Origin: Burkholderiales bacterium
GTDB taxonomy: Bacteria; Pseudomonadota; Gammaproteobacteria; Burkholderiales; Burkholderiaceae_C
Reading direction: 5' to 3'
DNA: 64,000 nt
Assembly: GCA_016703325.1 (NCBI GenBank)
Contig: JADJCH010000019.1
Coordinates: 1 to 64,000 of the forward strand
Part shown: piece by piece, positions 52,795-61,677 of the stretch
Numbering within the stretch: position 1 is the stretch's first letter
Layout: the number at the start of each line of letters is the position of its first letter
Notes under the pieces: generated by a model
Database searches by the model: none
What the model was told of the DNA's origin: nothing
What the model saw: only the letters and a program-made list of their open reading frames with translations
Made by a program: the position numbers and the translations under genes

Positions 52795-53892
52795 ATGTTA
52801 TTCGATTCGACTTTGCGCAAGGAGCTGGGGCGCAGCTTCACCGGGACGACAGTGGTGCTGGTCACCATCGTGGTCACGATCATGCTGATCCGCACGCTCG
52901 GCATGGCCGCTGGGGGCCGCGTGGGCCCGCAGGACGTGGCTCTGGTGCTCGGTTACGTGATGCTCGGTCATCTGCCCACCCTGCTGAGTTTGTCGCTGTT
53001 CATTGCCGTGGTGAGCACCCTGAACCGCCTGCATCGCGACAGCGAGATGGTGATCTGGCTGGCCAGCGGCCAGTCGCTGCGGCAATTCGTGCCGCCGGTG
53101 ATGCGATTTGCCCTTCCGGTGCTGATGGTGATGGCTGCCCTCACGCTGCTGGTCTGGCCCTGGGCCAACCAGAACATCACGACGCTGCGGGAGCGCTACG
53201 AACAGCGCTCGGACCTGTCGCGGGTTTCGCCCGGCCAGTTCCAGACCTCGCGCAACGGCGAGCGGGTGTTCTTCATTGACAAGGACGCGCCGCAGGACGG
53301 CAGCGGGCGCAACATCTTCATCCTGGAACAGCGCAGCGACCGCGAATCCCTGACCACCGCCCAGGCCGGTCAGATCACTGCGACCGAAGACGGCGCCCGC
53401 CAGCTGCAACTCACCCATGGCGCACGCACCGATCTGGATCTGGACGGACAGACCCGCACGGTCTCCCGCTTCGAGAGCTATGTGGTGCGCATCGGCGACC
53501 CCCGCCCGCAGGTTCAGGACAGCCGACCCAACAAGGCGCGCAGCACGCTGGATCTGTGGCGAAACCGCAGCCCCGGCGGGGATGGCGAACTGTCGTACCG
53601 CATCGGGATGATCGCCACCGGGCTGCTGCTGCCGCTCATCGGCCTGGGGCTGGCCTCAGGCTCGGTGCGTCGCGCCGGCAGCTGGTCGTTGCTTCAGGCG
53701 CTGCTGACCTTCGTGGTCTACTTCAACCTGGTCAGCCTGGTGCAGGCCTGGGTGTCCAACCAGAAGATCGGCCTGATGCTGGCCCTGTTTCAGCTCCACG
53801 GCACGGCCGCCCTGGTGGCCGGAGGCCTTCTCTGGCTGCGCAGCCGCGGCGCAGCCCTGGTCTGGCCGCTGCCCCGCCTGCGGCGGCGCTGA
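52795..53892 (+). CDS. lptF: LPS export ABC transporter permease LptF
   Basis: 365 aa YjgP/YjgQ-family permease of the LptB2FG complex that extracts lipopolysaccharide from the inner membrane. Three TM helices lie near the N-terminus (about 15-35, 55-78, 100-120), a periplasmic beta-jellyroll in the middle (about 140-265), and three TM helices at the C-terminus. LFDSTLRKELGRSFTGTTVVLV is the typical opening. Divergent from pepA and 25 bases ahead of lptG. Confidence 0.93.
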   Translation: MLFDSTLRKELGRSFTGTTVVLVTIVVTIMLIRTLGMAAGGRVGPQDVALVLGYVMLGHLPTLLSLSLFIAVVSTLNRLHRDSEMVIWLASGQSLRQFVPPVMRFALPVLMVMAALTLLVWPWANQNITTLRERYEQRSDLSRVSPGQFQTSRNGERVFFIDKDAPQDGSGRNIFILEQRSDRESLTTAQAGQITATEDGARQLQLTHGARTDLDLDGQTRTVSRFESYVVRIGDPRPQVQDSRPNKARSTLDLWRNRSPGGDGELSYRIGMIATGLLLPLIGLGLASGSVRRAGSWSLLQALLTFVVYFNLVSLVQAWVSNQKIGLMLALFQLHGTAALVAGGLLWLRSRGAALVWPLPRLRRR

Positions 53893-53917
53893 CAAGATTC
53901 CTTGCCCATCAGATCCC

Positions 53918-55024
53918 ATGCGCACGGTCCGTCGCCTGCTGTACCGCGAAGTCCTGGGCGCCACGCTGTTCGTGGCGCTGGCCTTCCTCGGCCTGTTTTT
54001 CTTTTTTGATCTGGTCGGTGAGCTCGACGACATCGGCAAGTCCGGCTGGGGCATCGGTCGGGCGCTGCTCAAGTGTGTGCTGCTGCTGCCTGGCCATGTC
54101 TACGAGCTGCTGCCGATTGCGGTGCTGATCGGGGCGATCTACGCCCTGTCACGGCTGGCGCAGTCCTCGGAGTACACCATTCTGCGCACCGGTGGCCTGG
54201 GGCCTCAGCGGGCGCTGGGGCTGCTGACCAGCCTGGGAATCGGCTTCGTTCTGGTCACTTTCCTGGTGGGTGATTTCGTGGCGCCCTGGTCCGAGCGCGA
54301 GGCCACCTTGCTGCAGGCCCAGGCGCGAGGCCGGGTGGATGTCGGGCGCAACGGTGCCTGGCTGCGCGACAGCCAGAAAGCTGCGCAGGGCGAGCGCCGC
54401 TTCACCGTTCACCTCGGCGAAATGCGTCCCGACGGCAGCGTGGCGCGCATCCGCATCTACGAGTTCGGCGAAGAGGGCCAGTTGCTGCACCGCACCTCGG
54501 CCCCCCAGGCGCGGGTGGCCAGCGATGGCACCTGGACACTGCAGGATGCGGTGGTCAGCCACTGGAACCCCGACAACACCCCCAGGCTGGAGCAGGACCA
54601 GCGCCACCCCACGCTGGTCTGGCGCTCCGGACTGACGCCTGCCGTGCTGGCGGCCGCGGTGCTGCCGCTGGACACCATGTCCACCGTGGCGCTGTACCGC
54701 TACATGAACCACCTGTCCGACCACGAACAGGCGGCGCAGCGCTACGAGATCCAGTTCTGGAAACGCGCCCTTTACCCCTTCGCCTGCCTGGTGATGCTGG
54801 CCCTGGCGCTGCCCTTCGCCTACCTGCATGGCCGCAGCGGCGGGGTGAGCCTGAAGGTGTTCGGCGGCATCATGCTGGGCATCAGCTTCGTGCTGCTCAA
54901 CAACGTCATGGGCCACCTGGGCCTGCTGCGCAACTGGACGCCCTGGGTGGCCGCCAGCATCCCCAGCGCGGTGTACCTGATGCTGTCGCTGGCCGCCTTC
55001 AGCTGGCTGGTGCGCTACCGCTGA
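53918..55024 (+). CDS. lptG: LPS export ABC transporter permease LptG
   Basis: 368 aa partner of LptF with the same 3 TM - jellyroll - 3 TM layout (ATLFVALAFLGLFFFFDLVGELDD, LLLPGHVYELLPIAVLIGAIYALSRLA, and C-terminal KVFGGIMLGISFVLLNNVMGHLG). LptF-LptG are encoded together as usual. Confidence 0.94.
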   Translation: MRTVRRLLYREVLGATLFVALAFLGLFFFFDLVGELDDIGKSGWGIGRALLKCVLLLPGHVYELLPIAVLIGAIYALSRLAQSSEYTILRTGGLGPQRALGLLTSLGIGFVLVTFLVGDFVAPWSEREATLLQAQARGRVDVGRNGAWLRDSQKAAQGERRFTVHLGEMRPDGSVARIRIYEFGEEGQLLHRTSAPQARVASDGTWTLQDAVVSHWNPDNTPRLEQDQRHPTLVWRSGLTPAVLAAAVLPLDTMSTVALYRYMNHLSDHEQAAQRYEIQFWKRALYPFACLVMLALALPFAYLHGRSGGVSLKVFGGIMLGISFVLLNNVMGHLGLLRNWTPWVAASIPSAVYLMLSLAAFSWLVRYR

Positions 55025-55088
55025 ACCGGGCCGCTGCCCGCCTTCATCTTCTTCCTTCCCGGATCCAACTTCCCACCGAGAGGCCCCG

Positions 55089-55472
55089 ATGCACGGCATC
55101 CTGCTCTTCGCCCACGGCGCCCGCGACCCCGCCTGGGCCCGCCCCTTCCATGCCATCGCCCAACGCATGCGTGAGCAGCACAGCGGCGGGCCGGTCGAGC
55201 TGGCCTACCTGGAGCTGATGCAACCCCCGTTGGGCACGGCCGTGGACGCCCTGGTGCAGGCCGGCTGCCGCCGCGTGACGGTGGTGCCGGTGTTCCTCGG
55301 CGCGGGCGGCCACGTCAAACGGGACCTGCCCGCCCTGCTGGAAGACCTGCGCCAGCGCCACCCCGACCTGGTCCTGAACAGCACCTGCGCCATCGGTGAG
55401 TCCGAAGCAGTGATCACCGCCCTGGCGGATGCAGCATACGGACTGGCCCAGCAGGAAAGCCAGGGCGCATGA
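55089..55472 (+). CDS. CbiX/SirB-type sirohydrochlorin chelatase-like protein
   Basis: 127 aa short chelatase-fold protein. The start HGILLFAHGARDPAW has the metal-binding His and GAR motif, and a second His-containing segment is VVPVFLGAGGHVKRDLPALL. Short CbiX-like proteins insert iron or cobalt into sirohydrochlorin on the way to sirohaem or cobalamin. It overlaps cysB by 4 bases (ATGA), so a role in sirohaem supply for sulfite reductase fits. Confidence 0.88.
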   Translation: MHGILLFAHGARDPAWARPFHAIAQRMREQHSGGPVELAYLELMQPPLGTAVDALVQAGCRRVTVVPVFLGAGGHVKRDLPALLEDLRQRHPDLVLNSTCAIGESEAVITALADAAYGLAQQESQGA

Positions 55473-56431
55473 ACCTGCATCAGTTCCGCTTCGTTCAGGA
55501 GGCGGCGCGTCGGCGCTTGAACCTGACCGAGACCGCCAAGGCCCTGCACACCTCCCAGCCCGGCATCTCCAAGGCCATCCTGGAGCTCGAGGAGGAACTC
55601 GGTGTCGACATCTTCGCCCGCCATGGCAAGCGCCTCAAGCGCATCACCGAACCGGGCGAGCAGGTGCTGCGCAGCATCGAGATCATCATGCGGGAGGTGG
55701 CCAACCTGCGCCGCATCGGTCAGGATTACACGCTGCAGGAGGCCGGCACCATCTCGATTGCGGCCACCCACACCCAGGCACGCTACGTCCTGCCCGGGCC
55801 GGTGGCGGCGCTGCGCTCGCGCTACCCGAAGGTGTCGGTGAGCCTGCACCAGGGCACTCCGGAGCAGGTGGCGCAGATGATCCTGGACGACGCAGCGGAA
55901 GTCGGCATGGCCACCGAGAAGCTGACCCAGTACGACGACCTGGTCACCCTGCCCTGCTACGAATGGCGCCATGTGGCGGTGATGCCGACCGACCACCCGC
56001 TGGCGCAGCTGGAGCGCCTCGATCTGGACGACCTGGCTGCCCAGCCCCTGATTTCCTACCACCCCTCCTTCACCGGTCGCTCGCGCATCGATGCGGCCTT
56101 CGAGCACCGCGGGCTGGCCCCCCAGTTCGTGCTGGAGGCCATCGACTCCGACGTGATCAAGACCTACGCCCGCCTCGGCCTGGGGGTGGGCATCGTGGCC
56201 GAAATGGCGGTGCGCGACGACCCGCTGTTCTCCGTCACCGCCGAGATGTGCGCCCGGCCGGTGGGACATCTGTTCGGCACCAACGTGGCGCGCATCGCCT
56301 TCAAACGCGGCGCCTACCTGCGCAACTTTGTCTATGCCTTTGCGCAGCTGCTGTCCGACCGCCTCAGCCGCCACCTGGTGGAACGGGCCATGAGCGGCCA
56401 CCCGGAAGGTGACGACGCCTGCGGACTTTGA
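55469..56431 (+). CDS. cysB: CysB-type LysR regulator of sulfur metabolism
   Basis: 320 aa LysR-family protein with the CysB/Cbl hallmark N-terminus MNLHQFRFVQEAARRRLNLTETAKALHTSQPGISKAI and ATHTQARYVLP, LISYHPSFTGRSRID, SDVIKTYARLGLGVGIVAEMA, which form the inducer pocket. Family members activate sulfate assimilation genes in response to acetylserine (established). Translationally coupled to the CbiX-like gene. Confidence 0.92.
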   Translation: MNLHQFRFVQEAARRRLNLTETAKALHTSQPGISKAILELEEELGVDIFARHGKRLKRITEPGEQVLRSIEIIMREVANLRRIGQDYTLQEAGTISIAATHTQARYVLPGPVAALRSRYPKVSVSLHQGTPEQVAQMILDDAAEVGMATEKLTQYDDLVTLPCYEWRHVAVMPTDHPLAQLERLDLDDLAAQPLISYHPSFTGRSRIDAAFEHRGLAPQFVLEAIDSDVIKTYARLGLGVGIVAEMAVRDDPLFSVTAEMCARPVGHLFGTNVARIAFKRGAYLRNFVYAFAQLLSDRLSRHLVERAMSGHPEGDDACGL

Positions 56432-56502
56432 ATCCCTGCTTGCCCCGCTGTGATCGAACCCGAAGTCACATCAGGCCCCTTGCTCACTCGACTGCCACTG
56501 CC

Positions 56503-57687
56503 ATGACCCAGCCGATGCCGCGCACCCCCGCCGTCACCAGCCGCCTGCCACAGGTGGGCACCACCATCTTCACCGTGATGTCCGCGCTGGCGCAGCAATG
56601 CGCAGCGGTCAACCTCGGCCAGGGTTTTCCGGACTTCGATGGCGATGCGCGCCTGAAGGACGCCGTGAAGGCCGCGATGGACGCCGGTCACAACCAATAC
56701 CCGCCGATGGCCGGTGTTCCGGCCCTGCGGGAGGCCATTGCCGCCAAGATCGAGACGCTGTACGGCCAGCACTACGACCCGGGCCTGGAAATCACCGTCA
56801 CCGCCGGAGCCACCCAGGCCCTGCTCACTGCCGTGCTGGCCCTGGTGCATCCGGGCGACGAGGTGATCGTGCTGGAGCCTTGCTACGACAGCTACGAACC
56901 GGCCATTGCCCTGGCTGGGGCCACTGCGGTGCGGGTGCCGCTCACCCCCGGCAGCTTCCGGCCGGATTTCGAGCGCATCGCCGCGGCCATCACGCCGCGC
57001 ACCCGGGCGCTGTTCGTCAACACGCCGCACAACCCCAGCGGCACGGTCTGGACACCCGCCGAAATGCAGCGTCTGGCCGAACTGCTGCGGCCCACCAACA
57101 TCCTGCTGATCGCCGACGAGGTCTACGAGCACATGGTGTACGACGGCGTGGCGCATGCCAGTGCCGCACGCTGGCCAGAACTGGCGGCAAGGGCCGTGGT
57201 GATCTCCAGCTTCGGCAAGACCTACCACGTCACAGGATGGAAGGTGGCCTTTGCCGCCGCGCCGGCCTCACTGAGTGCCGAGTTCCGCAAGGTGCATCAA
57301 TTCAACACCTTCACCGTCAACACCCCCATGCAGCACGGGCTGGCCGCCTACATGGCCGACCCGGTGCCCTACCTGCAGCTGCCGGACTTCTACCAGCGCA
57401 AACGCGACCTGTTCCGCGCTGGACTGGCCCCCACCCGGCTGCGCCTGTTGCCTTGCGAAGGCACCTACTTCCAGTGCGTGGACTACAGCGGGCTCGATCC
57501 CGCCATCGCCGCCCTGCCGGAGGCGGCCTTCTGCGAATGGCTCACCCGCGAAGTGGGTGTGGCCGCGATCCCGCTGAGCGCCTTCTACTGCGATGGCCGC
57601 AACCAGCAGATTGCGCGGCTGTGTTTTGCCAAGAAGGACGAGACGCTGCACGCCGCGCTGGAACGGCTGCGCCGACACCTGGGTTGA
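56503..57687 (+). CDS. Methionine aminotransferase-like class I aminotransferase
   Basis: 394 aa PLP-dependent class I/II aminotransferase of the YbdL (methionine/glutamine transaminase) type; start ATG 56503. It has the NLGQGFPDFDGDARLKDAV opening, VTAGATQALLTAVLALVHPGDEV, NTPHNPSGTVW, the ADEVYEHMVYDG loop and the PLP lysine in SSFGKTYHVTGWKVA. Its position after cysB would suit a sulfur amino acid role (methionine salvage), but this is inference. Confidence 0.87.
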   Translation: MTQPMPRTPAVTSRLPQVGTTIFTVMSALAQQCAAVNLGQGFPDFDGDARLKDAVKAAMDAGHNQYPPMAGVPALREAIAAKIETLYGQHYDPGLEITVTAGATQALLTAVLALVHPGDEVIVLEPCYDSYEPAIALAGATAVRVPLTPGSFRPDFERIAAAITPRTRALFVNTPHNPSGTVWTPAEMQRLAELLRPTNILLIADEVYEHMVYDGVAHASAARWPELAARAVVISSFGKTYHVTGWKVAFAAAPASLSAEFRKVHQFNTFTVNTPMQHGLAAYMADPVPYLQLPDFYQRKRDLFRAGLAPTRLRLLPCEGTYFQCVDYSGLDPAIAALPEAAFCEWLTREVGVAAIPLSAFYCDGRNQQIARLCFAKKDETLHAALERLRRHLG

Positions 57688-57731
57688 GGCCCCCAGGCCG
57701 GCACCCACCGGCTCATCGGCCCTCCGCACAG

Positions 57732-57751
57732 AAACGAACGATCGTTCGTTT
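57732..57751. promoter_or_regulatory. 20-bp perfect palindrome, TetR-type operator candidate
   Basis: AAACGAACGATCGTTCGTTT is a perfect 20-bp palindrome, 60 bases before the enoyl-CoA hydratase start and 44 bases after the aminotransferase stop. Its form matches operators of TetR-family regulators of fatty or aromatic acyl-CoA catabolism. No TetR gene is in the window, so the regulator would act in trans. Confidence 0.55.
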
Positions 57752-57811
57752 TCATGCCAGAATTCGGCAGTTCCTCGCCCCGTACGGTCCGACCCTCCTA
57801 CCGAAACAGCG

Positions 57812-58585
57812 ATGCCCGCAGAACTCCTCAGTGAACGACAAGGCAGCACCCTGCTGCTGACGATCAGCGATCCCGCCACCCGCAATGCCCTCAGCCCGGA
57901 GCTCTATGCGGCCGGCGTGGAGGCGCTGTCGCTGGCGGAATCGGACGCACAGATCCGCTGCGTGGTGCTCACCGGCGCGGCCGGGCATTTCAGCGCCGGC
58001 GGCAACCTGAGTCAGATGCAGGCGGTGCGCGGACAGCCCGAGCGGCAGCAGGCCCGGGTGGACGCCCTGCACCAGTGGATCGAAGCGCTGCGCAGTTGCC
58101 CCAAACCGGTGATCGCCGCGGTCGAAGGCGCTGCGGCCGGTGCGGGTTGCTCCCTGGCGCTGGCCTGTGACCTGCTCGTGGCGTCCCGGGAGGCCAAGTT
58201 CTCGCTGGCCTACGGCCGCATCGGCACCTCCCCGGACGGCGGTGCAAGCTGGCATCTGGCCCAACTGCTGCCGCGCAACCAGGCGCTGGAATGGATCTGG
58301 ATGGCGCAGACCCGCAGCGGCGAGGACCTGCACCGCAGCGGCCTGGTCAATCGGCTTTGCGCCCCCGGGGAAGCCCTGGCGACCGCACTGGCGCTGGCCG
58401 AGGAGCTGGGCGCCTTCGCGCCCAACGTGCTGGCCAGCGTGAAGGAGCTGGTGGGTTCACCGTCGCCCGCACTTGCCGATCAGCTGGACCGCGAGCGCAG
58501 AGCCTTCGTCGACAACGTGAACCATCCCAACGGCGGCGAAGGCCTGGCGGCCTGGCGCGAGAAACGCTCGCCGCGTTTCGGCTGA
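57812..58585 (+). CDS. Enoyl-CoA hydratase/isomerase family protein
   Basis: 257 aa crotonase-fold enzyme; the ATG at 57812 is the natural start, since upstream codons in the same frame run through the palindrome and give no family sequence. The oxyanion-hole segments are HFSAGGNLSQM and EGAAAGAGCSLALACDLLVA. A Glu is not obvious at the first hydratase position, and the SPDGGASWHLAQLLPRNQA segment resembles 2-(1,2-epoxyphenylacetyl)-CoA isomerase/hydratases as well as general enoyl-CoA hydratases. Likely controlled by the palindrome upstream. Confidence 0.87.
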   Translation: MPAELLSERQGSTLLLTISDPATRNALSPELYAAGVEALSLAESDAQIRCVVLTGAAGHFSAGGNLSQMQAVRGQPERQQARVDALHQWIEALRSCPKPVIAAVEGAAAGAGCSLALACDLLVASREAKFSLAYGRIGTSPDGGASWHLAQLLPRNQALEWIWMAQTRSGEDLHRSGLVNRLCAPGEALATALALAEELGAFAPNVLASVKELVGSPSPALADQLDRERRAFVDNVNHPNGGEGLAAWREKRSPRFG

Positions 58586-58646
58586 GTCGCCTCACCGTCC
58601 CACCGCGTCAACCGAATCTTCACACCCTGGCGGTCCACTGGCTGGC

Positions 58647-59351
58647 ATGACGACACCGATCCTCACCCCCGACGAACGCGAGCAGATCGAACACGGGCCC
58701 TGGTTCTCCAAGCTCTCTCCGTTGCTGCGCAACGACATCCTGGCGCGCAGCATCATCCGCCGCTACCCGGACGGTGTGCAGATCGGCACCCGTGGCGCCC
58801 CTGCCGTCGACTGGGTGGGGGTGGCCAGCGGGGCGGTGCGGGTGAGCTCGGTATCGTTCTCCGGCAAGCAGATCACCCTCACCTATGTGGAGCCAGGCAC
58901 CTGGTTCGGCGACATCTCGCTGTTCGACGGTCTGCCGCACACCCACGACGCCACCACCCACGGGCCGACCACCCTGCTGATCGTGCGCAAGCACGACTTC
59001 AACGACCTGCTGTCGCGCCACAGCGAGCTCTACGAAGCCCTGCTGCGCCTGAACTGCCGCCGCCTGCGACTGATGTTCGCGCACTTCGAGGATCTCAACA
59101 CCAAGCCGCTGGCGGCCCGCCTGGCCAAACAGGTGTTGATCCTGGCGCGCAGCTACGGCGTGACCAATGGCGAGGAGATCCGCATCGGCCTGCAACTGGC
59201 CCAGGAGGATCTGGCCCAGCTCGTGGGCGCCTCGCGGCAACGCGTCAACCAGGAGCTCAAGGGCTTCGAGCGTGAAGGGGCGCTGCGCATCGAACCGACC
59301 CGCCTGGTGGTGCTGTCGCGCGACAAGCTGGCCGCCATCGCCGAACACTGA
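58647..59351 (+). CDS. Crp/Fnr family transcriptional regulator
   Basis: 234 aa. A cyclic-nucleotide-binding-like domain (about 15-130, with YVEPGTWFGDISLFDGLPHTHDA) and a C-terminal winged helix (about 150-225, LAQEDLAQLVGASRQRVNQELKGFEREGAL). No N-terminal cysteine cluster of the FNR type is seen. It lies between the hydratase and a phosphotransferase in the same direction. Confidence 0.9.
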   Translation: MTTPILTPDEREQIEHGPWFSKLSPLLRNDILARSIIRRYPDGVQIGTRGAPAVDWVGVASGAVRVSSVSFSGKQITLTYVEPGTWFGDISLFDGLPHTHDATTHGPTTLLIVRKHDFNDLLSRHSELYEALLRLNCRRLRLMFAHFEDLNTKPLAARLAKQVLILARSYGVTNGEEIRIGLQLAQEDLAQLVGASRQRVNQELKGFEREGALRIEPTRLVVLSRDKLAAIAEH

Positions 59352-59364
59352 GACACGAAGCTGC

Positions 59365-60468
59365 ATGGACACCTCTGCCCACACCGGGACCCGCCCGATG
59401 GCCGCCAGCCACGCCTTCGACATCGCTGCACTGGACCGCCACCTCTGCGCCCACCTGCCCGGCTATGCCGGGCCGCTGCAGGTCGAGCAGTTCAAGGGCG
59501 GTCAATCCAATCCCACCTACCGGCTGACCACACCGGGTACGCGCTACGTGATGCGCAGCAAACCCGGCCCGGTGGCGCGGCTGCTGCCCTCGGCGCATGC
59601 GATTGAGCGCGAGTACCGGGTGATGCAGGCCCTGGGGGCCACCGATGTACCGGTGCCGCGCATGCTGCTGCTGTGCGAGGACGAGTCGATCATCGGCCGC
59701 GCCTTCTTCATCATGGAGCACCTGGACGGCCGGGTGCTGTGGGACCAGACGCTGCCCGGCCTGGCACCCGAAGAGCGCGCCGCGATCTACGACGAGATGA
59801 ACCGCGTGATCGCTGCGCTGCATTCGGTGGATGTGCAGGCTGCCGGACTGGCGGACTACGGGCGACCAGGCAACTACTTCGAACGCCAGATCGGCCGCTG
59901 GAGCAAGCAGTACCAGGCCTCCATCACCGAGCCGATCGAGGCGATGGACCGGCTGATCGAATGGCTGCCGCAGCACATCCCCGCCAGTGCCCGAGATGAG
60001 TCCTGGCTGTCGGTGGTACATGGCGACTACCGGCTGGACAACCTGATGTTCCACCCCCGCGAACCCCGCGTGCTGGCGGTGCTGGACTGGGAGCTGTCCA
60101 CCTTGGGCCACCCGCTGGCGGACTTCAGCTATCACTGCATGTCCTGGCACATCCCCTACGGCGTGTTTCGCGGCATCGGCGGCACCGATCTGGCCGCCCT
60201 GGGCATTCCATCGGAGGAGGTCTACATCGACCGCTACCTGGACCGCCTGACCTCTGCGCGCGGCGGTGCGGCGATCGACCGCCACCAACTCCGGCGCGAC
60301 TGGCCCTTCTACCTCGCCTACAACCTGTTCCGCATCGCGGCCATCCTGCAGGGCATTGCCCGCCGGGTGGTGGACGGCATCGCCTCCAGCGAACAGGCCC
60401 GCCAGGCCGGTGCCGGGGCCCGGCCGATGGCCGAACTGGGCTGGCGCACCGCCCAGCGACTGGGCTGA
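59365..60468 (+). CDS. Phosphotransferase family protein (APH/ACAD10-like)
   Basis: 367 aa aminoglycoside-phosphotransferase-fold protein of the group found beside acyl-CoA dehydrogenases. Motifs include QFKGGQSNPTYRLTTPGTRYVMRSKP (glycine loop and ATP-binding Lys), the catalytic VVHGDYRLDNLMFHPREP and the metal-binding VLDWELSTLGHPLADFSYHCM. Start ATG 59365, 13 bases after the Crp-type gene stop. ACAD10/11-type kinases phosphorylate hydroxy-acyl-CoAs; such a role would fit the neighbouring hydratase. Confidence 0.86.
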   Translation: MDTSAHTGTRPMAASHAFDIAALDRHLCAHLPGYAGPLQVEQFKGGQSNPTYRLTTPGTRYVMRSKPGPVARLLPSAHAIEREYRVMQALGATDVPVPRMLLLCEDESIIGRAFFIMEHLDGRVLWDQTLPGLAPEERAAIYDEMNRVIAALHSVDVQAAGLADYGRPGNYFERQIGRWSKQYQASITEPIEAMDRLIEWLPQHIPASARDESWLSVVHGDYRLDNLMFHPREPRVLAVLDWELSTLGHPLADFSYHCMSWHIPYGVFRGIGGTDLAALGIPSEEVYIDRYLDRLTSARGGAAIDRHQLRRDWPFYLAYNLFRIAAILQGIARRVVDGIASSEQARQAGAGARPMAELGWRTAQRLG

Positions 60469-60501
60469 TCGGGACGGGCATCGCCCGGCCCATGGGGTTG
60501 C

Positions 60502-61527
60502 TCAGAGCGTCAGATCGGTGGGGATGTTGTCGCCCAGCGGCGGGAGCTCGGACGGCAGATCCGCATCACCACCGTCATCGCCCTCCAGTTGCGCGGCCTC
60601 CATCATCGACGAGGGCGAGAAGTCGCGCATCATCTCCTCGCTGAAGGTGGCCAGGTCCGCGGTGCGCATCTCCATGCCGTCCAGGTCTGCGGCCATCGGC
60701 AGCGCACCGCCCGCCTCCTCCAGGGGGCGTTGCGCCACGCGGTGCGGTGGCGCCGCTGCGCCGGCCTGACCGGGCCGCGCACCGGCGGCAGCCGCAGCCA
60801 CCGAAAGGCTCGCCACGGCAGACTGCAGCGTCGCCGGCGGCACCGCGCCGTGCACCGTGCTGCGCCCGGAGCGTGAGCAGATGCGCCGGGCCCGCAGCGC
60901 CCCGGCCTCAGCCAGCGAACGCACTCCATCGAGCAGCGTTTCGTCCAGGCTGGGCGCTGCTGTGCGCAGATAGAGTCGGCCACGCAGGGTCATCAGCAGC
61001 AGCGGAGCCTCTGGTGCCAACCAGCGGTCCTGCGCGCGCTGCAGACGCACCGCCAGTTCGCCCTGGGCCCAATGGCGTGCATGCACCGGGCTGCTTCCGA
61101 CCACCACAAAGGCCTCGGCAAAGGCCGGTGGCAGCAGGTCTTCCATGCGCTCGAACATCGCCAGCCAGCGCACCTCCTGCGGCGCGGCGCCGTCGATCTC
61201 GGTCTGTGCATCGTGGGTCAGCAGCTCATAGGTCTGCGCCTCCAGCCGGTCGGCCAGGCTGCGGCTCATCACCAGCATCTCCAGCTGCGCAGGCAACCCC
61301 GCATCGACGCGCAGGCGCAACTCGGGTCCGTCGATGTAGCTGCGCTGCGAGAGGCCCCACTCCAGCCGCATGTCCCCCGCAGCGCTGCGCGAGCGCACCT
61401 TCAGCCCCAGGCCGCGGCGGCTGTTGCGGCAATCCCCGCCACGTGATTCGGCCCAGCTCTTGAGCAGCGTGGATTCAGCGTCCGCCGGGGCACCTCGGCG
61501 GAGCAGGCGTTGAAAGATCTGAAGCAT
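60502..61527 (-). CDS. Conserved hypothetical protein
   Basis: 341 aa from the ATG at 61527 (LQIFQRLLRRG); the open frame continues further but without a better start. No family I can name. The N-terminal half has mixed alpha/beta character (LRLRVDAGLPAQLEMLVMSRSLADRLEAQTYE, RWLAMFERMEDLLPPAFAEAFVVVG). The C-terminal part is low-complexity, Ala/Gly/Pro-rich, ending in an acidic tail (EGDDGGDADLPSELPPLGDN). It lies downstream of the transglutaminase gene on the same strand with a 150-bp gap. Confidence 0.72.
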   Translation of the reverse strand: MLQIFQRLLRRGAPADAESTLLKSWAESRGGDCRNSRRGLGLKVRSRSAAGDMRLEWGLSQRSYIDGPELRLRVDAGLPAQLEMLVMSRSLADRLEAQTYELLTHDAQTEIDGAAPQEVRWLAMFERMEDLLPPAFAEAFVVVGSSPVHARHWAQGELAVRLQRAQDRWLAPEAPLLLMTLRGRLYLRTAAPSLDETLLDGVRSLAEAGALRARRICSRSGRSTVHGAVPPATLQSAVASLSVAAAAAGARPGQAGAAAPPHRVAQRPLEEAGGALPMAADLDGMEMRTADLATFSEEMMRDFSPSSMMEAAQLEGDDGGDADLPSELPPLGDNIPTDLTL

Positions 61528-61677
61528 GGTCGGCTGGGGAGATGAGGTCGAAATGGACGGGCTTGATCCCGCATATCGACCGACCTTCCCGCCGGTTGAG
61601 TCACTTTGCACAGCCGCCGTCACCGCAAGCGGCCCAGCGTGATCTCTGCGCACCCGCAACAGACGCGTCGCAGAAGA

